8,697 nt of DNA from DAOTXK01 sp034430555. Its GTDB lineage: Bacteria; Chloroflexota; Anaerolineae; Aggregatilineales; Ch27. Positions 1 to 5,917 of the stretch are shown here, piece by piece. A model generated the notes under the pieces. The model saw only the letters and a list, made by a program, of their open reading frames with translations. It was not told the DNA's origin and searched no databases. The stretch spans positions 1 through 8,697 of the forward strand of contig DAOUEM010000568.1 in NCBI GenBank assembly GCA_034430555.1, read 5' to 3'. A program made the translations under genes and the position numbers. Each line of letters opens with the position of its first letter. The stretch's first letter is position 1.

Positions 1-44
1 GGAACGATGATGCGATGTTCTTCGCCGCGATGTTCTTCGCCCAT
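1..44 (-). CDS. 5' end of a gene downstream of the STAS protein, possibly an anti-sigma factor kinase (partial)
   Basis: An ATG at 44-42 on the minus strand opens a frame that runs off the left edge after 14 complete codons, reading MGEEHRGEEHRIIV. It starts 20 bases after the stop of the STAS gene, so the two are probably one operon. In many bacteria the gene after a stand-alone STAS antagonist encodes an RsbW/SpoIIAB-type serine kinase (HATPase_c fold), and a start followed by a short hydrophobic strand would fit. No catalytic motif is visible, so the function is inferred from position only. The ribosome binding site is weak (AAGAG four bases before the ATG). The first residues are a perfect duplication of five codons (see the repeat entry). 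Confidence 0.4.
   Translation of the reverse strand, partial: MGEEHRGEEHRIIV
12..41 (-). repeat. 15-bp perfect tandem duplication (two copies)
   Basis: Bases 12-26 and 27-41 are identical (gcgatgttcttcgcc on the plus strand). On the minus strand each copy encodes Gly-Glu-Glu-His-Arg, directly after the start codon of the partial gene. Because the unit is 15 bp, gain or loss of a copy keeps the reading frame. Confidence 0.85.
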
Positions 45-64
45 GCTGCTCTTACCCTGATCCG

Positions 65-397
65 CTAGAAGCTGCCGACTGCCTCAACCTGGTTGGCATA
101 GATTTCAAAAATCGAGTCCAGCCCCGCCAATTCCAGGACTTCCATGACACGGGGGGAGGGGGATGCCAGCCGGAGGTCGCCGGTGCCTCGTTTGACCTTC
201 TTGAGCGAGGTGACCAGTTCTCGCAGCCCGGCGCTGCTCATGTATTCCACATTTGAGAGATCGACGACGATCTGCGTGCGTCCAGCATCAATCGCAGCGT
301 TTAAGCCTTCGCCCAATTCGGTCGCATTGGTGCTGTCGATGCGGCCAACGACTTCGAACAGTGTGACACGCTTGAGTTCCGACGTCTTAATGTTCAT
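65..397 (-). CDS. Anti-sigma factor antagonist, stand-alone STAS domain (SpoIIAA/RsbV family)
   Basis: The 110-residue protein is one STAS domain and nothing more, the usual size for SpoIIAA/RsbV proteins. Such proteins bind and neutralise an anti-sigma kinase when unphosphorylated and are switched off when the kinase phosphorylates a conserved serine. Visible signatures are the N-terminal strand (VTLFEVVGRID, residues 11-21), the strand IVVDLSNVEYM (43-53) and the phosphoacceptor loop SSAGLREL (54-61). By comparison with the SpoIIAA loop DSSGL, Ser55 aligns with the phosphorylated serine; the preceding Asp is Ser54 here and the following Ser is Ala56. The start is well supported by AAGGAG (plus-strand positions 405-410) seven bases before the ATG. 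Two candidate sigma70-type promoters lie 60-115 bases upstream. The sigma factor it controls is not visible. Confidence 0.9.
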   Translation of the reverse strand: MNIKTSELKRVTLFEVVGRIDSTNATELGEGLNAAIDAGRTQIVVDLSNVEYMSSAGLRELVTSLKKVKRGTGDLRLASPSPRVMEVLELAGLDSIFEIYANQVEAVGSF

Positions 398-464
398 GCG
401 GATGCTCCTTCATTGTCAATCGGTTAGTGCCGGTAGGCAGGTGGTTAAAAAGTGCACAGATGAA

Positions 465-493
465 GTTATAGGACGGCGCTTATTGTGGGTGAA
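465..493 (-). promoter_or_regulatory. Candidate sigma70-type promoter P2 for the STAS gene, overlapping P1
   Basis: On the minus strand TTCACC (493-488), a 17-base spacer and TATAAC (470-465) give 9 of 12 consensus bases. Its -35 box lies next to the -10 box of P1 (487-482), so the two could not be occupied together. Either or both may be used. Confidence 0.4.
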
Positions 494-510
494 CCGCGCG
501 CCCTTGTCAA
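482..510 (-). promoter_or_regulatory. Candidate sigma70-type promoter P1 for the STAS gene
   Basis: On the minus strand a perfect -35 TTGACA (510-505) is followed by a 17-base spacer and a -10 CACAAT (487-482), 10 of 12 consensus bases. Transcription would start near 475, giving a leader of about 78 bases. Its downstream half overlaps the alternative promoter at 465-493. Confidence 0.5.
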
Positions 511-554
511 CTCTCATGTTTTTCCAGAGAAATGATAGCGTGTATTTGACCGGT

Positions 555-583
555 TTGAAAGGTCTGGCGGCGCCACTTATAAT
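555..583 (+). promoter_or_regulatory. Strong sigma70-type promoter for the small membrane protein gene
   Basis: TTGAAA (555-560), a 17-base spacer and a perfect TATAAT (578-583) precede the gene at 617. A start of transcription near 590 leaves a leader of about 27 bases that contains the ribosome binding site. It is divergent from the two STAS promoters; the gap between the outermost boxes is about 45 bases, so one regulator could act on both sides. Confidence 0.6.
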
Positions 584-616
584 GACCGTGCGATTGAGTG
601 AGGGATCGAGGACCGC

Positions 617-892
617 ATGGACGGGCAAGCCTTGCTGGGGTTAACGGTGGTATTTGCGCTATTGATGATGATGATCCAGCGCGCCGAGCCTAAACGGCGT
701 CGGGTAACGGCCCTGCTGGTGCTGGTCGGGGCGGAACTGGTGCGTCGTTACATGGTGTACCGCGGGTGGGCAGCGGAGGGAACTCTGGCGCTGGCCCTCG
801 CGTTGATCCTGAATGCTGTATTCTGGGTATTTATCGGTCGGAGCAACCCACCGCATTCCAGCGACGAGATCGAGGTGCTGGGGAACGAATGA
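617..892 (+). CDS. Small multi-spanning membrane protein of unknown function
   Basis: The 91-residue protein is strongly hydrophobic. Three segments could span or sit in the membrane: about residues 5-20, 29-45 and 54-74. A basic stretch (KRRR, 26-29) separates the first two. By the positive-inside rule this puts that loop in the cytoplasm. The tail (75-91) is polar and acidic. I do not recognise a family. The start is supported by GAGG at 608-611 with a five-base spacer, and by a near-consensus promoter ending 33 bases upstream. The gene appears monocistronic: it starts at its own promoter and is followed at once by a terminator. Base composition resembles its neighbours, so there is no sign of recent transfer. 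Confidence 0.7.
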   Translation: MDGQALLGLTVVFALLMMMIQRAEPKRRRVTALLVLVGAELVRRYMVYRGWAAEGTLALALALILNAVFWVFIGRSNPPHSSDEIEVLGNE

Positions 893-910
893 CGGCCTGC
901 GCCCACATGA

Positions 911-955
911 AAAATGGTCAGGGTCCATCTGGCGCGATGGACCCTGATTCTGTTG
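911..955. terminator. Bidirectional rho-independent terminator
   Basis: A perfect 11-bp stem (918-928 with 937-947, TCAGGGTCCAT/ATGGACCCTGA) with an 8-base loop lies between two convergent genes. Reading minus, it is followed by CCATTTTTC, a good U tract for ending the Mrp-family gene. Reading plus, it is followed by the weaker TTCTGTTGGATT. It therefore probably serves both. Confidence 0.8.
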
Positions 956-972
956 GATTCAGTCGTTAGGCG

Positions 973-2037
973 TTAGCTGATGATGTTCAGCGGGATCACA
1001 TCTTGCTGCGACAGCATGACGACGCTGACTCGCGCGGCGACGGCCTGGGCTACTTTCTGGAAGGCCTGCCCTGCCTCCGACTCGGGCGCGGCCGTCACGA
1101 TCGGCTGTCCGTTGTCCCCGCCGACCCGGACCTGCGCCGCCATCGGGATGCGTCCCAGGAATGGCACGCCGCGCAACGCGGCCAGGCGTTCACCGCCCCC
1201 TTCGCCAAAGTACTCGCCTGCCATGTTTTCCACGACGCCCAGGATGGGCACCTCCAGTTGTTCAAACATCGCCAGGCCTTTGGTGGCGTCGTCAACCGCC
1301 ACGTCCTGCGGCTGGGTGACGATGATCGTGCCCGTCAGCGGCACGCTCTGTGCCAGGCTGAGCTGAACGTCGCCCGTGCCCGGCGGCAGGTCGACGATCA
1401 GGTAATCGACCGCATCCCAGGCGACGTCGTCGAAGAATTGCCGGATCGCGCCGTGCAGCATCGGGCCGCGCCACACCAGGGGCTTGCCCGGCTCGACCAG
1501 AAATCCCATGCTCATGACCTGAATACCAAAGGCTTCGAAGGGCAGTAGTTTCTGATCGTCGGTGATGCGGGGCTTGCCGAAGCTCAGGCCGACCATCATC
1601 GGGATGTTAGGGCCCAGGATATCAGCGTCCATCAGGCCGACCCGAGCGCCGCTCTGCGCCAGGGCGATCGCCAGGTTGACGGACACCGTGCTCTTGCCGA
1701 CGCCGCCTTTGCCGCTGCTGACGGCGATGATACTGCGCATCTTGGTATCCAGCCGGCCTTGCAGACGCTTATCGGTGGGCACCTGGCTGTCCCAGGTGAT
1801 GTTGATGGCTTCGATGCCTTCGACTTTGCCCACCAGGGCTTCCCGGCAATCCCTCAGGAAGACGTCTTTCAATGGGCAGGCGGGCGTGGTCAGCACGAGA
1901 CGAAAGTGTGCCACCCCCTCCTCGACACGGAGGTCCTGCACCATGTTCAGGGAGACGATGTCTCGGTGAAGCTCTGGGTCGTTGACCTTGCTCAGTGCGG
2001 CCATGGCCGCTTCAACTATCGCTGATTGTTGGCTCAT
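973..2037 (-). CDS. Mrp/ApbC-family P-loop ATPase (Fe-S cluster carrier family) lacking the CxxC motif
   Basis: The 354-residue protein has the standard two-part Mrp layout. Residues 5-85 are a MIP18/DUF59 domain, with DPEL at 20-23 and the conserved cysteine motif TPACPL at 51-56. Residues 100-345 are a ParA/MinD-like ATPase with the deviant Walker A GKGGVGKS (109-116), a switch DADILGPNIP (137-146) and VDLPPGTGD (215-223). Family members bind and hand over [4Fe-4S] clusters; mitochondrial Ind1 serves complex I. In usual members the segment after VENM carries CxxC. Here it is VENMAGEYFGEGGGE (269-283), so that loop is deleted. The only cysteines are C54 and C64. The ribosome binding site GAGGA is close, three bases from the ATG, and the gene has a long leader. 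Family is certain; carrier activity is doubtful. Confidence 0.95.
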   Translation of the reverse strand: MSQQSAIVEAAMAALSKVNDPELHRDIVSLNMVQDLRVEEGVAHFRLVLTTPACPLKDVFLRDCREALVGKVEGIEAINITWDSQVPTDKRLQGRLDTKMRSIIAVSSGKGGVGKSTVSVNLAIALAQSGARVGLMDADILGPNIPMMVGLSFGKPRITDDQKLLPFEAFGIQVMSMGFLVEPGKPLVWRGPMLHGAIRQFFDDVAWDAVDYLIVDLPPGTGDVQLSLAQSVPLTGTIIVTQPQDVAVDDATKGLAMFEQLEVPILGVVENMAGEYFGEGGGERLAALRGVPFLGRIPMAAQVRVGGDNGQPIVTAAPESEAGQAFQKVAQAVAARVSVVMLSQQDVIPLNIIS

Positions 2038-2070
2038 TCGTCCTCGCTCGCTGGCTAGTGGGTTGTGTGA

Positions 2071-2114
2071 TGCCGGTCCGGCAGCCTGCCGCGGCAGCCT
2101 GCCGCGGCAACCTG
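2071..2114. repeat. 13-bp tandem repeat forming nested GC-rich palindromes in the leader of the Mrp-family gene
   Basis: GCAGCCTGCCGCG occurs twice in tandem (2081-2093, 2094-2106), with a partial third copy GCAACCTG (2107-2114). The repeats build a 23-base odd palindrome, TGCCGCGGCAG-C-CTGCCGCGGCA (2087-2109). It is flanked by a second one, TGCCGG-T-CCGGCA (2071-2083). No T run follows on either strand, so these are not obvious terminators. They sit 34-77 bases before the start codon of the Mrp-family gene. Confidence 0.75.
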
Positions 2115-2148
2115 TCGACCGGGAATAATTCTTAAAAACATCGATTTT

Positions 2149-2177
2149 ATTGTAACGTATTCTGCCCCTGCGTCCAA
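2149..2177 (-). promoter_or_regulatory. Candidate promoter for the Mrp-family gene
   Basis: On the minus strand TTGGAC (2177-2172), a 17-base spacer and TACAAT (2154-2149) form a plausible but weak sigma70-type promoter: good -10, poor -35. A start near 2142 gives a leader of about 105 bases containing the palindrome cluster. Confidence 0.3.
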
Positions 2178-2218
2178 GGTAGACTGGCAGCGCCCGGCGT
2201 CCGGTCCTGAGGGCCGGG

Positions 2219-2557
2219 TCATATCACCGGCGTGATGCCGTATTCCTGCCAGTTCAGGATATCCTGCCGGGCGGCTTCCCACAGAGAGACCAGGTCGCGG
2301 TCGGTGCCTTTGAAGCGGGCGATGGCCTGCTGGGCGCAGATGGTGCAGCCGCGCATCGCCCGGTAGCTGTCCGCATGACAGGTCAGGCAGCCGTCCAGCC
2401 GGACCATCATCAGCATAAAGCCCAAAACATCGGAGTGATTCTGGGGCAGGCTGGTAATGTGATTCACCAGCAACTGCCACTGCGGGCCACGCAATCGGTA
2501 AAGGGCAGCGATGACGCGGGGCGGAAACAACATCTCAGTGTCGTTCTGGTATAACAC
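2219..2557 (-). CDS. Small protein with paired CxxC motifs, function unknown
   Basis: I do not recognise a named family. From the GTG at 2557 the protein has 112 residues. The region from LFPPRVIAALYRLRG looks like the true domain, and an ATG at 2533 just before it gives 104 residues. Numbered from that ATG, four cysteines form CX2C-X10-CX2C (49, 52, 63, 66) in a mostly helical context, including MRGCTIC. This spacing suits a zinc or Fe-S site or a redox dithiol pair. CTSCGIC-type ferredoxin spacing is absent. CLTCH matches a haem c motif, but there is no signal peptide, so haem is unlikely. The GTG at 2557 is preferred because AAAGGG lies seven bases upstream, whereas the ATG has none; GTG at 2611 is also possible. 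The gene lies between nuoI and the Mrp-family gene on the same strand. Confidence 0.7.
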   Translation of the reverse strand: MLYQNDTEMLFPPRVIAALYRLRGPQWQLLVNHITSLPQNHSDVLGFMLMMVRLDGCLTCHADSYRAMRGCTICAQQAIARFKGTDRDLVSLWEAARQDILNWQEYGITPVI

Positions 2558-2659
2558 GGTTGTGCCCTTTGTAACGCTGGAGCCGGTATGCAGTGCACCG
2601 GTACGCTGCACGTGGGCCTTAACCCGGAAAGTGAAAACATCAGTAGCGGTCCAAACAGA

Positions 2660-2693
2660 CGCCCTCGTTCCAGGAGTGTCAGGAACGAGGGCG
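2660..2693 (-). terminator. Rho-independent terminator of the nuo operon
   Basis: A perfect 12-bp stem (CGCCCTCGTTCC, 2660-2671, with GGAACGAGGGCG, 2682-2693) and a 10-base loop begin 20 bases past the nuoI stop. Reading minus, the downstream sequence GTCTGTTTGG is only moderately T-rich, but the stem is very stable. It separates the nuo operon from the paired-CxxC gene. Confidence 0.75.
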
Positions 2694-2713
2694 CATCAGG
2701 CTGCTACGTTACC

Positions 2714-3361
2714 TTATTCGGCGCTTTTCTCCGTGCGGTTGGCTCTGGCCTTTTCTTTGAGGGTGTCTTTATGTTCCCACCCGCCGCGCACCTCGGCTTC
2801 CTCCTGGGCGGTTGTAGGCGCAATCGAGACCCAATAGCGGTATTCTTTGGAGAGCTGCTGCTTATCAAAAATGTGGTTAGCCGTGCGATCGTAGCCGGCC
2901 AACTCGTAATCGTGGTCCATCTTGATGGCGTCAAACGGGCAGAACTCCGCGCAGAAACCGCAGTTCATACAAATGTCGATGTCGATGTAAAAGGCTTCCG
3001 GTTCCGGCTTGGGACGCCCGGTATCCCGGTTGGTCCCACGCACGATCCAGATGCACTGCGGCGGGCACACTTTGGCGCAGATGCCACAACTGGTACACCA
3101 GTCCTGACCGGGCTTGTCTTCCGCATCCAGGTTATTGATCACCAGGAACGGCACGAAGCGGAAGCGCTCCGGCACGGCGATCTTCTCCTCTGGATACTCC
3201 ACCGTGAAGAGGCCGAGGCTGCGGTTGCGCGATCCCTGGCGCACCGTAAAAGCCTCGGTGCTGCGTTTGCCTTTGCCAAGGAATCGCAGGTCCTCGACAT
3301 ACGTGTCCACAAAGTGCTTGAGCGTGACGCCCATTCCTTTGAGAATTCCCAGTCCGTACAT
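2714..3361 (-). CDS. nuoI: NADH-quinone oxidoreductase subunit I (2x[4Fe-4S] ferredoxin-type)
   Basis: This 215-residue subunit carries clusters N6a and N6b, passing electrons from the NADH module towards N2 in NuoB. Two ferredoxin motifs are present: C89, C92, C95, C99 (CTSCGICAKVCP) and C131, C134, C137, C141 (CMNCGFCAEFCP). The N-terminal part (GILKGMGVTLKHF) is the usual amphipathic helix that lies on the membrane. The ATG at 3361 is chosen because AAGGAG (plus-strand 3367-3372) precedes it by five bases. The frame stays open to a GTG at 3385 next to the nuoCD stop, but that has no such support. The tail after the second motif is long, about 74 residues, hydrophilic and charged at its end, and extends past the usual core. 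It is the last gene of the operon, 24 bases after nuoCD. Confidence 0.95.
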   Translation of the reverse strand: MYGLGILKGMGVTLKHFVDTYVEDLRFLGKGKRSTEAFTVRQGSRNRSLGLFTVEYPEEKIAVPERFRFVPFLVINNLDAEDKPGQDWCTSCGICAKVCPPQCIWIVRGTNRDTGRPKPEPEAFYIDIDICMNCGFCAEFCPFDAIKMDHDYELAGYDRTANHIFDKQQLSKEYRYWVSIAPTTAQEEAEVRGGWEHKDTLKEKARANRTEKSAE

Positions 3362-3385
3362 ACTGTCTCCTTCACCAAGCGTCAC

Positions 3386-5245
3386 TTAGCGGTCGGTTTC
3401 ACCCAACACAATGTCGATGCTGCCCAGCACCGCCACGATATCGGCGACCTTGTGGCCCTTGCACATTTCGCCCAGCGCCGTCAGGTTGATGAAGCTGGGT
3501 GCGCGGATGTGGTAGCGCCACGGGTTCTGGCCGCCTTCGGAGATGACGTAGTAGCCCAGTTCGCCTTTGGGATTTTCCACCCGGCCATAGGCTTCGCCTT
3601 CCGGCACGCGCGGGCTGTAGGCTTTGTTGCCGCTGATGATCGGCTCGCCGGCTGTCTGGTCCAGCAGGGGCAGCAGCTGGTCGAGAATGCGCACGCTCTG
3701 CCGCATTTCGTCGATGCGAATCAGGTAGCGATCGTAGATGTCGCCGTTGTAGCGCACGGCGATGTCGAAATCCAGTTCGGGGTAGATGCTGTACGGCTCA
3801 GCGCGGCGCACGTCATAGGGCACCCCGGAGGCGCGTAGCACCGGCCCGGCTGCGCTGTAAGCGATCGCCATTTCCGGCGGCAGGATGCCGACCCCCTGGC
3901 AGCGGTTAATGATGATCTCGTTGCCGCTCAGGTAAGCGTCCAGTTCGTCGATGGCGCGCGGCAGGCGCTCGCGAATGATATTGGTCAGGTAATCGACCGC
4001 AGCTTCATCGCGAACGACGTCGTTTTCCAGCAGCGGAATACCCTGGATGCGTTCCGGCAGGTCCTTGAATACGCCGCCAAAGCGCATGTAGTTGCACATC
4101 ATGCGGCTGCCGGCCGTGGCCTCGAAGAAGTCAAGGATCAACTCACGTTCGGCGATGGCATAGAGCGCCGGCGTGAAGAACGCGCCCAGGTCGTTGAGTA
4201 GAAATCCGATCGCCCACAAGTGGTTGACGATACGGGTCAGCTCCACCATCAGCACCCGGATGACCTCGGCCCGGTAGGGGGGCGGATTGTAGCGTGGCCC
4301 TAACGCCAGCAGCTGCTCCACGGTCAGCGCATAACCGAGGTTATTGGACATGCTGCTGATGTAATCCAGCCGGTCGGTAAACGGCATGTTCTGGATGAAG
4401 GTATTGCGTTCGCCGAGCTTTTCGTGGTTGCGATGCAGGTAGCCCATGACCGGTTCCAGCGATTCCACCGTTTCGCCGTCCAGCGTGACGACCATGCGGA
4501 AAACGCCGTGGGTGCTGGGGTGGTGCGGTCCCAGGTTGACGATCAGGCGGTCCGTTTTAAGCCCGGAGGAACTCATGTCCTGCACGTCGACGCCCAGGCC
4601 CATCCCGGAGTAATTCGGATTCTCTCCGGCTTCCTGGAAGCCGTCCAGTGTAAAGTCATCCGGGTAGGCCACGTTTTTACCGAAAGGGTTGTGCTCTTCG
4701 GCGCGATAGACATTCCCCTCGGGCCAGCGGCTGCTGAAAGGCTTCTTGTCTTCCTCGTAGTAAGCTTCCTGCCAGTCCTTGCGCAGCGGGTGGCCGTCAA
4801 AGCCTTCCCACAGCAGGATGCGCTTCAGGTTGGGGTGACCGTCAAAGCGAATGCCCATCAAGTCCCACGCTTCGCGCTCCTGGAAGTCCACACCGGGCCA
4901 CACGTCGATCAGCGAGGGCAGGGTGGCTGATGCGCGCGGCGTCTGCGCCTTGAACAGCAATGCCGGGCCGCCCTCACGGATGCGGTAGGCATGGTAGGCC
5001 ATTTCCAGGTGGTCGCCCTTTCCGAGGTAATCGACGGCGGTGGCGCTGGACAGGTAGTCGTAGCCCAGGTCATCGCGGATGGCGCGAGCCACATCCACCA
5101 ACCGTTTGGGATCGACGACGATACCGCGGTAGCCGGCGCGTTCGTCGTCCTTTACTGCCTCAGGGAAACGTTCTTTCAGCCGGGCGATGGCCTCTTGGGT
5201 GGGATCGGCGGCCAACGTCTGCTCAGTCACGGGGTTTTCGGCCAT
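3386..5245 (-). CDS. nuoCD: NADH-quinone oxidoreductase fused subunits C and D (NuoCD)
   Basis: One 619-residue protein joins the 30-kDa and 49-kDa subunits, as in E. coli; many bacteria keep them separate. Residues 15-160 are NuoC, with the signature REAWDLMGIRF followed by GHPNLKR (124-142) and GHPLRKDW (151-158). Residues 160-228 are a linker. Residues 230-619 are NuoD, starting with LGPHHPSTHG (238-247) and ending in the canonical DIVLGETDR. The quinone-site residues known from bovine NDUFS2 (His59, Tyr108, Asp160) correspond to H246, Y295 and D352 and are all kept. NuoD lacks the paired N- and C-terminal CxxC of [NiFe] hydrogenases, so this is complex I and not a group 4 hydrogenase. The start has AGGAG (5251-5256 region) overlapping the nuoB stop; the gap to nuoB is nine bases, so translation is probably coupled. 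Confidence 0.97.
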   Translation of the reverse strand: MAENPVTEQTLAADPTQEAIARLKERFPEAVKDDERAGYRGIVVDPKRLVDVARAIRDDLGYDYLSSATAVDYLGKGDHLEMAYHAYRIREGGPALLFKAQTPRASATLPSLIDVWPGVDFQEREAWDLMGIRFDGHPNLKRILLWEGFDGHPLRKDWQEAYYEEDKKPFSSRWPEGNVYRAEEHNPFGKNVAYPDDFTLDGFQEAGENPNYSGMGLGVDVQDMSSSGLKTDRLIVNLGPHHPSTHGVFRMVVTLDGETVESLEPVMGYLHRNHEKLGERNTFIQNMPFTDRLDYISSMSNNLGYALTVEQLLALGPRYNPPPYRAEVIRVLMVELTRIVNHLWAIGFLLNDLGAFFTPALYAIAERELILDFFEATAGSRMMCNYMRFGGVFKDLPERIQGIPLLENDVVRDEAAVDYLTNIIRERLPRAIDELDAYLSGNEIIINRCQGVGILPPEMAIAYSAAGPVLRASGVPYDVRRAEPYSIYPELDFDIAVRYNGDIYDRYLIRIDEMRQSVRILDQLLPLLDQTAGEPIISGNKAYSPRVPEGEAYGRVENPKGELGYYVISEGGQNPWRYHIRAPSFINLTALGEMCKGHKVADIVAVLGSIDIVLGETDR

Positions 5246-5254
5246 TCTATGCTC

Positions 5255-5917
5255 CTAAGCCTCTTCGGGAACAGCGCTGGTCTGGGCGGCCAATTCAGCC
5301 TGGCGGCGGATCATCTCCGCCTGGCGCGGGTCGATGATGTCCGGGCCAAGTATCGGAATGGGTACGCCTTCGCTCTGTCCGTCTCGGTACCAGGGCACGG
5401 TGCGGATGCTCTGGGCGCCGATCTTGTTGTGCAGGGTGATGAAGCCGTGCATCAGCGCCTGCGGGGTGGGTGGGCAGCCGGGCACGTAGACGTCCACCGG
5501 CACGTATTTGTCGATGCCAGAAACGACGTTATACCCCTCTTTGAAGGGGCCGCCGCCGCAGGCGCAGGCGCCCATCGCCAGCACATATTTAGGTTCGGGC
5601 ATCTGGTTATAAATGCGGACAATCGGCACCACCATCTTTTTGGTCACGGTGCCGGAGACGATCATCAGGTCGGCCTGCCGGGGGCTGGCCCGCATGACCT
5701 CCATGCCGAACCGAGAGAGATCGTAGCGCGAGGCAGCCGTGGCGATCATCTCAATGGCGCAGCAGGCCAGGCCGAAAAATAGCGGCCAGACGGACACGCG
5801 CCGGCTCCAGTTGTAGATGCGGTCCAGGCTGGTGACGGCCACGGTGGATTGTAGCTCTTCCGGCAGGGGGATATCCGGGTTGTGCAGTCCCTTGAGATCG
5901 TTCTCACCATTGGTCAT
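5255..5917 (-). CDS. nuoB: NADH-quinone oxidoreductase subunit B (cluster N2)
   Basis: The 220-residue protein is the PSST/Nqo6 subunit that holds N2, the last Fe-S cluster before quinone. The ligands are visible: the tandem pair C52-C53 (GLACCAIEM), C118 (GACACGGG) and C148 (VPGCPPTP). Spacing C53-C118 is 65 as in E. coli; C118-C148 is 30, one longer than in E. coli, because of a one-residue insertion around FKEGYN. A non-ligand Cys120 sits next to C118. The C-terminal 50 residues form an extension rich in Gln, Glu and Arg (DPRQAEMIRRQAE). The ATG overlaps the TGA of the IscX-like gene (ATGA), and GAGGAGG lies ten bases upstream inside that gene, both signs of coupled translation. Confidence 0.97.
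   Translation of the reverse strand: MTNGENDLKGLHNPDIPLPEELQSTVAVTSLDRIYNWSRRVSVWPLFFGLACCAIEMIATAASRYDLSRFGMEVMRASPRQADLMIVSGTVTKKMVVPIVRIYNQMPEPKYVLAMGACACGGGPFKEGYNVVSGIDKYVPVDVYVPGCPPTPQALMHGFITLHNKIGAQSIRTVPWYRDGQSEGVPIPILGPDIIDPRQAEMIRRQAELAAQTSAVPEEA

Noticed and set aside
2071..2114. Palindrome cluster as a rho-independent terminator or CRISPR-like array
   Set aside because: No T run follows on either strand, the units are adjacent without spacers, and there are only two and a half copies.
2055..2480. Minus-strand frame of 141 codons overlapping the paired-CxxC gene and the palindrome cluster
   Set aside because: It is in another frame over a gene with a more protein-like sequence, and its translation is Arg/Pro/Gly-rich.
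2219..2557. Paired-CxxC protein as a c-type cytochrome because of CLTCH
   Set aside because: There is a single CxxCH, no signal peptide, and a second CxxC at fixed spacing, which fits a metal or redox site better.
2588..3838. Long plus-strand open frame of 416 codons opposite nuoI and nuoCD
   Set aside because: It is antisense to two certain complex I genes, runs through the nuo terminator, and its translation is His/Val/Ala-rich as expected from the reverse of coding DNA.
4991..5782. Plus-strand open frame of 263 codons opposite nuoCD and nuoB
   Set aside because: Antisense shadow of two certain genes with no recognisable domain or ribosome site.
3386..5917. Reading nuoB, nuoCD and nuoI as subunits of a membrane-bound [NiFe] hydrogenase
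   Set aside because: The NuoD part has no N- or C-terminal CxxC nickel ligands and keeps the complex I quinone residues and the DIVLGETDR end.
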